Part shown: positions 55,201 to 64,000 of the stretch, piece after piece
How the letters are laid out: each line of letters opens with the position of its first letter
How positions within the stretch are numbered: the first letter of the stretch is position 1
From: Sinimarinibacterium arenosum
GTDB lineage: Bacteria > Pseudomonadota > Gammaproteobacteria > Nevskiales > Nevskiaceae
NCBI RefSeq assembly: GCF_005047655.1
Contig: NZ_SUKF01000005.1
Coordinates: forward strand, 186,001-250,000
Reading direction: 5' to 3'
DNA length: 64,000 nucleotides
Translations under genes and position numbers: made by a program
The notes under the pieces: model-generated
Database searches by the model: none
Told to the model about the DNA's origin: nothing
What the model saw: the letters and a program-made list of their open reading frames with translations, nothing else

Positions 55201-57684
55201 CTAGTCACCCAACCGCATCACGGCAATCTGCTGTGTCCGGTCCCGTTGCAGGCGCACTGCGTTGCGCGTCGTGGCGAAAGCGATCATCCCGTCGGCCAGT
55301 GCGGGCCAGGTATTGATGCCGCGACTTTCGATCAGATCGCCGGTACTCCAGCCGATGTCCACAGCGTAACGCGCGGTGACGATACGCCAGCGCCAGTCGG
55401 CGCTGCGCGTGTCGTACCACGCCGACACGACACTGCCGTCAGACTGCGCCGCCAGACTCGGATACTGGCTCATCGCCTCCGGCGCCAGCGCGACGGGCTC
55501 CGGTATCGACCAGCTCACGCCGTCGTCGCCGGACACCGCGGACTGAATCGACAGATTGCGGCCGGACGATTCCATCTCCTTGCTGTCCCAGGCCAGCACC
55601 ATTTTCCCGTCGCCGCTCCACGCCAATGCCGGATGCCGATCTGCGCGCGCCGCGTCGCCGACGACCCCGGCGGCAAGCCATGCGCCATCATCACCGCGAC
55701 GCATCACGCGGATCTGCCAGTCGTCCGGATCGGTCCCGCGCCCCGCGGTGGAGCCGGTCCACAGCGGATCGATGTCGTCGCGGTTGTCCTGGAAGGCCAC
55801 CGCAATGCGTCCGTCGGCGGACACCGCCACGCGCGGCCACACCGACGCCGGATACAGCGCGGAACGTGTGTCGAAGAGCATCGGCGCCTGCACCGTCTTG
55901 CCCTCGGCCGAGAGATTCGCCGGCTCGGCGTCCTCGCCGACGACCTGCGCGAAAACATCGAAGGCCTTGCCCGCGCCGATCTCCTGCCAGACCACGACCG
56001 GACGACCGCTGGCGGTGATCGCGATGTCCGGCCGTTCGGCGCGGCCCTCGATCACGCGCAGCGCGATCTCGCCGCCCCAGCTGCGTCCACCGTCACTGGA
56101 ATGGCGCAGGTAGATCGCCGGACGCCGCGGGATCTGGCTGGCGCGCTCGTCCTGCCAGGCGACCCAGACATCGTTGTTGCGTGCGGCGATCTTCGGAAAG
56201 CGCGCAGAGCAGGACGCCGGCGCCAGATCGACCGGCTCACCCCCCTCACCCATGCGTCGATAGACGACCTGCGTGCACGCGGGCCTGTGCGCCTCGGCGA
56301 CCAGATGCGTCACGCCATCGGCCACCGCCACCGCCGGGAAGCCGCTGTAGTGTCCAATCTCACCCAGGGCGATCTCCGCGCCATCGTCGCCGCCCTGATC
56401 CGCCGGAATCGGCACCTCGGCCTGCGGATCTGCCGGCCCTGTGGAGATGAAGATCGGCGCCGAGACGGCGCGCAGCTGATTCGGCACCTGCTCCAGCAGG
56501 GTGAGCAGTGAAACCGGCAGGTCGTTGGTGTTGATGGCGGCAATGCCACCGGGTCCCCGCGCCTCGAGGCGATACCAGGTCGGCTCGGCCTCAGCGACGA
56601 TGTCTTCCTGGTAGACCATGTCCGGACCCAGCGGCACATAGGTCTTGTAGGCACCCGCAATGCGGCCCGGCGACTTGTACAGCAGCAGCTGCGTGCCGGT
56701 GCCGTGCTCGATGCGGATCCGCAGACGCCCTGGCGTACCGGCCGGCACGAACACCTCGTCGCCGTTGATGGCTTCGTATTCGCCATCGTTCTGGAAATCC
56801 GCCTGCAAAGTCACCGTCGGTGACAGCGCCCGCAGCTCCGACGTGTTGATGCGCGTGCGCCCGCTGCGCATCCCGTCCAGCAGCGCGCGTTCGCTGAGGT
56901 CCTCCGCCAGCACCCCGGTGTACGGCATGCCGGGACCGGCAACCAGCCACAGCTCGCGAAAGTGATTGTCGCCGCCACCGACGATGCCGAAGCGGAAACC
57001 GGCGTTCCAGCGATTTTCCGCGTAGTCGATCTCGCCTTCCGGATCGCTGCCACGGTTCCAGGTTTCGACGTTGTCGATGCCGACGACGCTGGCCAGCACC
57101 GTTGGATGGTGATCCTCATCGTAGGAACCTTCCTCCGGATGCGCGATCGTCCAGCTCGCATCCTGCGAATGCGCATCCCACACCGACCACTGCAGGCGCT
57201 GGAACTCTGGTGCGCCTTCCGGATTCGCCCCCTGCACGATCGTGTCGATCGCACCGTGCACGGTCGAGTGCGGCGAACCATTGGCCTCCTCCCCCGGGAT
57301 CAGCAGCAGCTGGTCGGAGGTCCACAACGGGTCGTAGTGCTGGTCGTAGGTGCGGTGATCGGTCAGCGGCATCCACTGCAGCCCCATGCGCTCACCCTGC
57401 GCGATCTGGTCGGCGACCGAAACGTTGCCAATGGCCCCCTGGTCGATCGCCTGACGGAAGAAGCTGCCGTCCGCCGAGTGATCGTCGTGTACATGGGCAT
57501 CGCCGATGATCCATTCGCCTTTGGGCACTACGTGCGTCGGCAGCGGTGTGGGCGCCGGTGTCGGCGTGGGCCCTGACACGACGGGGCCCGCTCCAGACTC
57601 AACCGGAGCGCTGTCACCGCAGGCCGACACCACCAGCGCCGCACCGGTCAACAGCAGAACACGCGTCGTTGGCCAGACTCCCAT
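55201..57684 (-). CDS. CehA/McbA-type metallohydrolase fused to a BNR-like propeller, lipoprotein
   Basis: An 827-residue exported protein. The signal ends in a lipobox (ALVVSAC, C22) followed by a Pro/Thr-rich linker. Residues about 58-300 carry a PHP-superfamily CehA/McbA-like domain: GDAHVHDDHSADG (metal ligands), LTDHRTYDQHY, IPGEEANG and GGGDNHF. A beta-sandwich segment follows, then from about residue 440 a sialidase/BNR-like propeller with repeated S-x-D-G-x-x-W or similar (HSSDGGRSWGGE, VSGDDGVSWSIPE). Likely a surface hydrolase; the substrate is unknown. It lies downstream of the ceramidase-like gene. Confidence 0.82.
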   Translation of the reverse strand: MGVWPTTRVLLLTGAALVVSACGDSAPVESGAGPVVSGPTPTPAPTPLPTHVVPKGEWIIGDAHVHDDHSADGSFFRQAIDQGAIGNVSVADQIAQGERMGLQWMPLTDHRTYDQHYDPLWTSDQLLLIPGEEANGSPHSTVHGAIDTIVQGANPEGAPEFQRLQWSVWDAHSQDASWTIAHPEEGSYDEDHHPTVLASVVGIDNVETWNRGSDPEGEIDYAENRWNAGFRFGIVGGGDNHFRELWLVAGPGMPYTGVLAEDLSERALLDGMRSGRTRINTSELRALSPTVTLQADFQNDGEYEAINGDEVFVPAGTPGRLRIRIEHGTGTQLLLYKSPGRIAGAYKTYVPLGPDMVYQEDIVAEAEPTWYRLEARGPGGIAAINTNDLPVSLLTLLEQVPNQLRAVSAPIFISTGPADPQAEVPIPADQGGDDGAEIALGEIGHYSGFPAVAVADGVTHLVAEAHRPACTQVVYRRMGEGGEPVDLAPASCSARFPKIAARNNDVWVAWQDERASQIPRRPAIYLRHSSDGGRSWGGEIALRVIEGRAERPDIAITASGRPVVVWQEIGAGKAFDVFAQVVGEDAEPANLSAEGKTVQAPMLFDTRSALYPASVWPRVAVSADGRIAVAFQDNRDDIDPLWTGSTAGRGTDPDDWQIRVMRRGDDGAWLAAGVVGDAARADRHPALAWSGDGKMVLAWDSKEMESSGRNLSIQSAVSGDDGVSWSIPEPVALAPEAMSQYPSLAAQSDGSVVSAWYDTRSADWRWRIVTARYAVDIGWSTGDLIESRGINTWPALADGMIAFATTRNAVRLQRDRTQQIAVMRLGD

Positions 57685-57757
57685 GATTCAACTCTCCAGA
57701 TCGATGACATCGCCGACGGCCACACCTGTGCGACCGCCGCGAAAAGCGCGCGATCAT

Positions 57758-57806
57758 GCGGCGCGGCAATGACGCCGTGATGAAGGCACGGCGTCATCCG
57801 CGCCGC
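57758..57806. repeat. Long imperfect hairpin after the ceramidase-like gene
   Basis: GCGGCGCG (57758-57765) pairs with CGCGCCGC (57799-57806). Inside it, ATGACGCCGTG (57769-57779) pairs with CACGGCGTCAT (57787-57797) around a seven-base loop. It lies 44-92 bases beyond the stop of the large gene on the minus strand. No T-run follows, so it may be a factor-dependent terminator or an mRNA-stabilising structure. Confidence 0.6.
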
Positions 57807-57849
57807 TGTCACGGCATCGATCCCGGCACCCGCAGCCGGAGCGTCCCCA

Positions 57850-60800
57850 TCACCGCGTCACGCGCTGCGATGGCGCACCGTTGAACTCGCCGTACTGGTC
57901 GACGATGCCGCGCGTGTCGACGTAGGCGGTGTCGCCGGCGGTGATCGGTCCGGCGCTGACCCAGCGCTCGCCGTCGCGCTGCGCACTCAAGGTGCTGGTC
58001 GTGCCGCCGGCATGGCGCACGGTGATCGTCGCGCTGGCGACGTCCGCGGTATCCGCCCACGGCCGGAAGCTGCAGCGGTTGCAGTACTGCTGATGCTGCG
58101 CACGGTCCTCGCTGTTGTAGCGCTTGATGTTGCGGCGCGGGTCGATCCAGCTCAGCCCGCCTTCGTAACTGTCGGGATAGTCGATCGGCCCGACGACATA
58201 GCCGGGCTCATCCTCGGGCACCGTGTAGGTGCCGGCGTCGGTCGCCATGCTGTCGCGGAACTCACGGACTTCATGCACCGGACCGACCGTGAAGCTCACG
58301 CGACCATCGGCCTCGACGCGCAGATCGTCGACGCTGATGCCGCCCCAGGGCACGACCGTGAACGGCGCGCTTTCGAGGTGATAGTCCTCCAGACCAATCA
58401 CGCCGCGCCTCTGGCCGTCGATGACGAAGCGATAGACACCTTCCGGCGTCACCGCCGGACGTGCCGCAACGGTCGGCAGCTCCGACACGAAGGCTTCGAA
58501 GCTCGCGGTCCATTCCCACTCGAACAGACCGGCACGCCATTGCACCAGGGCGACCGGATCGGGGATCGCGGCACTGCCGCCGGCATCCAGCGTGTCGGTC
58601 ACCGGATTGGCGGGGATCTCCGCGCCACCCAGGCTCGGCAGGAAGCGCAGCTGCAACTGCACCTCGCCCTCCTGCGTGCCCCAGGTTTCCCACTGGCCGT
58701 CCTCCGCGCTGCCGCTGACCAATCGCTCCACGCGGACGTCCGGCGAACCGCTGTAGTTGGAGCCGCCGACGAAACGCACGGTGGCGGCGCCGAAGCGCGG
58801 CAACAAAGGTTCCGGCTGCTGGATCACGCGCGCCTCGCCGCCGTCGGCCGGCACGGTCAGATCGAAAGCGGCCGTGTAGCTGCGTGCGAGCACACCGAGC
58901 GTTTCGGCGAAGGCTTCCGCCCGCAGGCTTTCGACCTGATACAGCGCATCTAGCGGGTTGTACGGCGTGTCGGTGTCGGCACCGTTGAGCTTGGCCGCCA
59001 TGCGCGACAGCCGTGTCGCCAGGAAGTCCGCACCATGCTGGCCCAGCGCATTGAGCGCCTTGCGGTAGTGATCATGCGCACGCATCTCGCGGTACTCGGG
59101 CATGTAGCCCCAGTAGTCGTTGGCCATGCCGACGCTGAGCACAAGGTCGTAGCCCTGCGCCGGGAATTCCTCGTGAGTGAAATTGCCTTTGATCTCGGAC
59201 GTCGCCGGCGGCTCGGACTGCGCCCACAACGCATACGCCGGGTCTTCCCAGCCGACGGCATCGTTGTGGATCTGTGCGCGCAGACGCTCGACATCGTCGG
59301 CGTTGTCGAAGCTGCCGGGGATCTCGACGCCGGCTTCCGGATAGCGCGCGTTCTGGCGTGCGCAGTGTTCGGCAAAACGTGCATCGACTTCGCGCTCGCC
59401 ACGCGCCTCGGCGACGCAGGCCCAGTCGAAGCCGTCCCAGACATTGCCGGCGACGCGATCCAGCCGCGAAGCGATGTTCAAGGCTTGCGAAGTGAACTGC
59501 TCGCAGGGACACATCGTCGCGACGACAGTGCCGAGCTTGAACACCTGCAGGTGGACGGCGGCGGTTTCCTGGATCGCCGTCAGCGAAGGGAAGCCATAAG
59601 TCGCCGGCACCGGCACGCCCGCGGCGAGCAGCTGGTCGCGCACCCCGGCCGGATCGATCGGCAGCACCTCCAGCAACGGATCGATCAGCGGCGCGGTAGC
59701 GTCGGCGACGTCATAGAAGCAATCCGGGAAGCCGAGCAGCGGCAGGCCCGGATGCAGCTCCGCGAACAGCGGATCGCTGAGACAGTTCGAGATCGTCGGC
59801 ACCGGCTGCGACAACGGCGGGGCGAAACGCTCCGAGGTGTAGGCCACCGCGAACTGCGAGCTAAACGCGGCAAACTGCGTCGGGTCCTGCGTCCGGCCGT
59901 CCTCGATGCGCTTGAGGCCGTCGAGCACGGTGTCGGCCAGCAGGCGCGCTGCGCGGTCGTAGCCCGAGAAGTTCGACTCCTGGAACTCGCGGCGCTCGGC
60001 CGGCTGATGCACGCGCGTGTCCTTGTGCGGACCGGAAGCGCCGGTTTCGCGCTGGCTCATCACCGTGGTCGCACCGGTTTCGCGGTCGAGCACGCGCATC
60101 AGCGCATGCGTGATATCGCCGTTGACGATCTCCTCGCCCCAGACCCATTCCGGATGCACGCCGAAGATCACCCAGTTCGCGTAGGGCTTCGGATTGCCCG
60201 GCTCGCTGATGTCGTCGAAGCGCAGCACGCTGATCTGCTGCGTGGTGTAGTCGTAGGGCTGGCCGGCCGGTGTGCCGTCGTAGGCGGTCTTGGGACCGTA
60301 GGTGTGCGAACGCGTGTCGTTGGCGTGCATCGTGATACCGCCCATGCGCACCGGACGCAGCGCACGCACCGCATCCATCACCGCATCGGCCATCTGCTGC
60401 GCCATGTATTCGTAGAAGCGCAGGTCCATCACGTCCTGGAAGATCCAGGTGCCCCAACCCGGCGTCGAGTAGAACGGCGAGGTGTGGCTGTGCGAGGACG
60501 TGGTCGCCAGATTGCCGTCGGTCAGGCCACTGACCGGACCGGGCTCGACGCCGAGTAGCACCTGACGGTCGTGTTCGGCCAGCAGCTGCACAGTGCGCCG
60601 GTGCAGGAAGTCGTTCGGCAGATACAGGTCGTTGGCGGCGACGCCGACGCGGTGGCCGTTGCCGTCCTCGATCACCAGCGCGCGCGTGGTCACCCGCGTA
60701 CCGAGCAGATCCGAGCCGACCTTCTTGACCGAATGCACGTAGGGATCGAAGCCGCGATCGTGCGCGATGCCGACGCCGGTGTCGGCGAACTGGCCGGCCG

Positions 60801-63423
60801 ACGCGCCGAGGTGCCAGCTGGCGTCGCGCACCGCGACACCGGCGCGCGAAACACCGGTCGGTTGCGGCACCGGCGCATCGTCGCCGATCAGGCCGGCGAG
60901 CTGATCGCCGATCGCTTCGGATACAGAGTCCAGTCCGGCGCAGACCGCCTCGGGCGCGCCGGTGTCGCGACAGGCCGCGACCAGACCGGCGGCGGGACTG
61001 TCGAGGAATTCCGCCGGCGTTGCCGGCAGCAGCGATGTGGCCGGGTATTCGGCCGGCGCGGCGATACCGTCCAGCGCCGTCAGCAGCGGGCACTCCGCGT
61101 TCTGCGGCCCCATTTCGAAGCCGAGTTCCTCGGCCGCGTTCTGCACGGTGCAGACCATGTGGCGGCCGATCGTCGGCGACACCATCAGTGCCCAGTGATC
61201 CGGGCAGGCACTGTCGGGCGTCAGGCCCAGCGCGTCGAGCAACTGTTCTTCGGGGCAACCGCCGAAGTACAGCGCGCCCTCCTGGAAGGCCTGCAGATAC
61301 TGTTCCGGCGTGTACAGCATGTAGCCGAGAAAATCGTTGGCCGCCCCGAGCAGGAAGTTCACGCGTGCGCCGGTGATGCCGCCGCAATCGGTATCGGGCT
61401 CGATGCCTTCGGGCAAGGTGTCGCAGTCGCGCAAGGCGTAATGCAGCTGCGGGAACGGCTCGCCCGGCATCGTACCTATGAAGGCGTCGCCGAGTCGCAC
61501 CGCCGACGCGTAGGTGCCGATCACCGCGCCGGTGCTCCAAGGCGGCGCCTCGGCGCGCTCGATGCTCAGACTCGCGCCGACACCGGGCAGCGTCACCCGC
61601 GGCGCGTAGTTCGCCAGCAGGATCGGCTGCGCCAGCGGCTCGCGCACGAACACCGTCTTCACCGCCACGGTGTCGCCGTCGACTTCGCTGCGCGCGCTGA
61701 ACGACGCGTCCAGCAGACTGCGCAGACTCGCACGCGCTTCAGCTTCGCGCTCGGCAGCGTCGCCGGTCTTGTTCCAGTCCATCGCGCCGAGCGCACCGAC
61801 CAGTCCGATGCCGACACCGCCGCTGGTTTCCGCGGCGATCTGCGCGGCCCAGGCAGTCCAGTCGCCGGTCGCATCGACGTTGCTACTCGGTAGCACGGTC
61901 GCGTGCGGCGCGTAGTTCATCAAAGTGGCGATGCGGCGACCGCCACGATCCTCGGCAAACAGCACACGGAATTCGCGATCCGGATCGTCGGTCGGCGGAC
62001 CGGAATACGAACCGGCGGTCGGCGGCCCCTGGATGCTCGACGCATACAGCCGTGCCGGCACGCGCTGCACATAGGCCTGCACGCCGGCGTCGACGGCGGA
62101 CTCGGCCAGCAGTGCCATGTAGAACGAGGACAGACCGCCCCAGATGCCGATGGTGTCCGGCGCGTGATGCGAATGATCCGAGGTGACGACGATGTGATCC
62201 GCCGGCACCACCGCTGCGCCGTAGCGTTCTGCGAGACGCTGTGCGATGCGCTGACGGATGTCGTACAGGCCGTTCGGTCCGTTGCCGGCCTTGTACGCGG
62301 CGAAGTAGCCGATGTTGCTGGTCTTGACCAGGATAAAGCTCGACTCGCCGTCGCCCGTGATCGCGATCGCACCGGTGCGCAGCGGATCGTGTTCGGCCTG
62401 CGCGTCGCGTCCGCAGAAGGTGTCGTAGCCACCGAGACACACCGACCCCGGCTCGGGCAGGAACGACGCCGAGGTCTCGGCCGCGCCGACCTTGAACGGC
62501 AGCGCGCCGCCGTCGATCACCTCGACCGTCGCCGAACCCTCGTACCCGCCGACCTGCGCATGCACCTGCGTGCTGCCGCTGGCGAGCGCGGTCAGCACCC
62601 CGCCGGCATCGACCTGCGCAATTGCCGCATCGTCGCTGGCCCACTGCGCCTCGGCACTGCGGTCGATGCGTGTGCCGTTGCTGTAGGTCTCGATCGCGCT
62701 GAGCTGCTGCACTTCTCCCGGCGCCAGCGACAAGGCCGCCGGCTGCACCTGCAACGCCTCGAACTCGGCAGCGGTCACATTGACCGTCGCGTTCGCGGTC
62801 TGCTCGTCATAGCGCGCGCTGATCTGCGTGCCGCCCGGCGCCTGCGCCGTCACGGTGCCGGCGTCATCGACCGTAGCCACGTTCGTCGCCGCACTGCTCC
62901 ACTCGGCCTGATCGCTGACGTCACGGCGCGCGCCGGTGTCATCGGTCGCGAACACCCGCAAGGTCTGCTGGCGTCCGGCCGCGAGCGTGGCCGATGCCGG
63001 CTCGATCGCCAGCGCCGCGGTCGACCCGGCCTGCACGGTCAGAAACGCCACGGCCTCATCGTCGCCCAGATAACCGCGGATCTCGGTGCGGCCGGCGGCC
63101 AGCGCCGTCGCCACGCCCTGCGCATCGATCGTCGCAACGCTGTCGTCCGAGCTGTCCCAATTCAAAGTGGACGTGTCGAGCGTTTCGCTGTGGCCGCGAT
63201 CGTCGCGCGCCCGCGCCGCATACGCCAGTGTCTGACCGACACCGATGCTCGCTTCGCCCGGCGCGATCTCGATGCCGGCAGCCATTCCCGGCGCCACCGG
63301 TTCGCTGCTGCCGCAGGCGCTCAGCAGTGCCAGTGACAGGATTCCAAAGATGCCAGCGGCAATCGCCCGGAAAGTGCATGCGCGCGGCGGTACCGCGCAG
63401 ATCGCGTCGTCGTGGTGATTCAA
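57850..63423 (-). CDS. Giant lipoprotein with three Ig-like and two neutral-ceramidase-like domains
   Basis: An exported protein of 1857 residues starting at TTG 63423, just after a strong GGAGGGGAG ribosome-binding site; no ATG fits before the lipobox. The signal ends LALLSAC (C37). Three bacterial Ig-like (BIG2) domains lie at about 48-131, 135-217 and 221-302. A first neutral/alkaline ceramidase-like domain (about 310-850) has SDHSHH at 415-420 and NYAPHA. A second (about 858-1500) has SSHSHTS at 976-982 and FGVHPEW. A beta-rich C-terminal region follows, with FEAF, YRFVIDG and CNRCSFRPW. The family hydrolyses ceramide amide bonds; the substrate here is not certain. The Ig domains probably extend the enzyme from the outer membrane. 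Confidence 0.82.
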   Translation of the reverse strand: MNHHDDAICAVPPRACTFRAIAAGIFGILSLALLSACGSSEPVAPGMAAGIEIAPGEASIGVGQTLAYAARARDDRGHSETLDTSTLNWDSSDDSVATIDAQGVATALAAGRTEIRGYLGDDEAVAFLTVQAGSTAALAIEPASATLAAGRQQTLRVFATDDTGARRDVSDQAEWSSAATNVATVDDAGTVTAQAPGGTQISARYDEQTANATVNVTAAEFEALQVQPAALSLAPGEVQQLSAIETYSNGTRIDRSAEAQWASDDAAIAQVDAGGVLTALASGSTQVHAQVGGYEGSATVEVIDGGALPFKVGAAETSASFLPEPGSVCLGGYDTFCGRDAQAEHDPLRTGAIAITGDGESSFILVKTSNIGYFAAYKAGNGPNGLYDIRQRIAQRLAERYGAAVVPADHIVVTSDHSHHAPDTIGIWGGLSSFYMALLAESAVDAGVQAYVQRVPARLYASSIQGPPTAGSYSGPPTDDPDREFRVLFAEDRGGRRIATLMNYAPHATVLPSSNVDATGDWTAWAAQIAAETSGGVGIGLVGALGAMDWNKTGDAAEREAEARASLRSLLDASFSARSEVDGDTVAVKTVFVREPLAQPILLANYAPRVTLPGVGASLSIERAEAPPWSTGAVIGTYASAVRLGDAFIGTMPGEPFPQLHYALRDCDTLPEGIEPDTDCGGITGARVNFLLGAANDFLGYMLYTPEQYLQAFQEGALYFGGCPEEQLLDALGLTPDSACPDHWALMVSPTIGRHMVCTVQNAAEELGFEMGPQNAECPLLTALDGIAAPAEYPATSLLPATPAEFLDSPAAGLVAACRDTGAPEAVCAGLDSVSEAIGDQLAGLIGDDAPVPQPTGVSRAGVAVRDASWHLGASAGQFADTGVGIAHDRGFDPYVHSVKKVGSDLLGTRVTTRALVIEDGNGHRVGVAANDLYLPNDFLHRRTVQLLAEHDRQVLLGVEPGPVSGLTDGNLATTSSHSHTSPFYSTPGWGTWIFQDVMDLRFYEYMAQQMADAVMDAVRALRPVRMGGITMHANDTRSHTYGPKTAYDGTPAGQPYDYTTQQISVLRFDDISEPGNPKPYANWVIFGVHPEWVWGEEIVNGDITHALMRVLDRETGATTVMSQRETGASGPHKDTRVHQPAERREFQESNFSGYDRAARLLADTVLDGLKRIEDGRTQDPTQFAAFSSQFAVAYTSERFAPPLSQPVPTISNCLSDPLFAELHPGLPLLGFPDCFYDVADATAPLIDPLLEVLPIDPAGVRDQLLAAGVPVPATYGFPSLTAIQETAAVHLQVFKLGTVVATMCPCEQFTSQALNIASRLDRVAGNVWDGFDWACVAEARGEREVDARFAEHCARQNARYPEAGVEIPGSFDNADDVERLRAQIHNDAVGWEDPAYALWAQSEPPATSEIKGNFTHEEFPAQGYDLVLSVGMANDYWGYMPEYREMRAHDHYRKALNALGQHGADFLATRLSRMAAKLNGADTDTPYNPLDALYQVESLRAEAFAETLGVLARSYTAAFDLTVPADGGEARVIQQPEPLLPRFGAATVRFVGGSNYSGSPDVRVERLVSGSAEDGQWETWGTQEGEVQLQLRFLPSLGGAEIPANPVTDTLDAGGSAAIPDPVALVQWRAGLFEWEWTASFEAFVSELPTVAARPAVTPEGVYRFVIDGQRRGVIGLEDYHLESAPFTVVPWGGISVDDLRVEADGRVSFTVGPVHEVREFRDSMATDAGTYTVPEDEPGYVVGPIDYPDSYEGGLSWIDPRRNIKRYNSEDRAQHQQYCNRCSFRPWADTADVASATITVRHAGGTTSTLSAQRDGERWVSAGPITAGDTAYVDTRGIVDQYGEFNGAPSQRVTR

Positions 63424-63487
63424 AGCTCCCCTCCAAATTCTTATAAAACAGATCCCTCCGGGCACTGCGCGCACCCGGAGGGACTGC

Positions 63488-64000
63488 CTACCGCTGCACC
63501 GAAATCCGACCCCAGTTGTCGTCGTGGTCATAGACGCGGATTTCGGCGGTCTCCCCCGCCCCCAGGTTCTGATTGCCTGCATTCAGGTTCGCACTGCAGG
63601 CGCTGCCGTCTTCCGTGCATTGCGCGGCAACGGCGTGCGTATTGCCGCTGGCATCGGTGACGACGACTTCGGCGCGCGCCAGACGCCCGTGCTGTGCCCA
63701 CGGCCGGAAGCTGCAGGTGTCGCAGATGCGCGGATCGTTGTTGTCGGACACGAACGGGAACGGACTGTCGTCCTCGCTGCGCGGATAGACGATCGCCGGC
63801 ACCGTGAAATTCACCATGTCGCCGCTGACACTGGCGTCATTAATCGCAATGCCGTCCCACACCGACACCTCGAATGGATCGGAGCAGAACGCATACGGCG
63901 TGAAGTCGAAGGACTGGCGGATGCGGCCGTCCACACAGAATCGATACGTGCCCGGCGGCGTGCTGTCGAGGCGCAACGGAAACGCGCTGTAGGCTTCGAA
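63488..64000 (-). CDS. C-terminus of a tandem paralogue of the ceramidase-like lipoprotein
   Basis: This 3' end of a gene continues past the window edge. Its 170 residues contain FEAYSAFPLRLDSTPPGTYR, VSVWDGIAI, FTVPAIVYPRSEDD and CDTCSFRPWAQHGRLARAEV. These align in order with the end of the next gene (FEAFVSEL...EGVYRFVIDG, VVPWGGISV, CNRCSFRPWADTADVASATI). It is therefore the C-terminal beta domain of a paralogue, 64 bases upstream of the second copy and co-oriented. Whether its N-terminal part also carries ceramidase domains cannot be seen here. Confidence 0.75.
   Translation of the reverse strand, partial: FEAYSAFPLRLDSTPPGTYRFCVDGRIRQSFDFTPYAFCSDPFEVSVWDGIAINDASVSGDMVNFTVPAIVYPRSEDDSPFPFVSDNNDPRICDTCSFRPWAQHGRLARAEVVVTDASGNTHAVAAQCTEDGSACSANLNAGNQNLGAGETAEIRVYDHDDNWGRISVQR

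Noticed and set aside
59035-60558. Long plus-strand frame inside the ceramidase-like gene
   Set aside because: Antisense shadow of a well-supported gene; low-complexity R/A/D-rich product with no signal or domain.

Overview
The window looks like chromosomal DNA of a GC-rich gammaproteobacterium. The evidence is a set of gammaproteobacterial gene orders: rpsU-yqeY-dnaG-rpoD, and hemF-tsaC-topA-smg-dprA-lysM divergent from def-fmt. A member of the Nevskiales/Solimonadaceae or a neighbouring lineage is plausible, but I infer this from style and gene order only. I saw no rRNA, tRNA, CRISPR array, integrase, transposase or replication origin.

Layout. 0-2.7 kb: end of a 2-hydroxyacid dehydrogenase, gmhB, then a reverse-strand tsaD-folB-GNAT operon. 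2.8-7.4 kb: the macromolecular synthesis operon rpsU-yqeY-dnaG-rpoD, closed by a clear terminator; its primase has lost all four zinc ligands. 7.4-9.7 kb: two paralogous small outer-membrane barrels, a decayed ferrochelatase start, and two monohaem c-type cytochromes. 9.9-15 kb: convergent ppx and ppk1 (polyphosphate turnover) and a type II NADH dehydrogenase. 15-25 kb: housekeeping genes (EcsC, NRDE, ogt, pteridine-reductase-like SDR, uppP, cca, slt, a TauE/SafE exporter, oxyR). 24.4-33.2 kb: hemF, tsaC, topA, smg, dprA, a TsaP-like LysM lipoprotein, def and fmt.

33.2-46 kb lies between fmt and rsmB, genes that are adjacent in many relatives, so this stretch is probably an insertion. It holds a 1222-residue MASE1-CHASE-PAS-GGDEF-EAL protein, a methionine-rich EF-hand protein, a CocE/NonD lipoprotein hydrolase, and the most interesting locus of the window. 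That locus is an exosortase fused to an EpsI-like domain, followed by one VIT-vWA protein ending in a PEP-CTERM-like sorting signal, with a response regulator and histidine kinase transcribed divergently. It resembles the proteobacterial dedicated sortase systems, with an exosortase in place of the class D sortase. The shared intergenic region carries four helically spaced GTGCA(G/A) repeats.

46-64 kb: rsmB, an ElyC-type protein, a module of a vWA protein with four Ig-like repeats plus a lipoprotein and a membrane protein, several small envelope proteins, csaA, and a cold-shock/excalibur fusion. The window ends with very large secreted lipoproteins on the reverse strand: a CehA/McbA-type metallohydrolase fused to a BNR-like propeller, a 1857-residue protein with three Ig-like domains and two neutral-ceramidase-like domains, and the C-terminus of a tandem paralogue that runs off the end.
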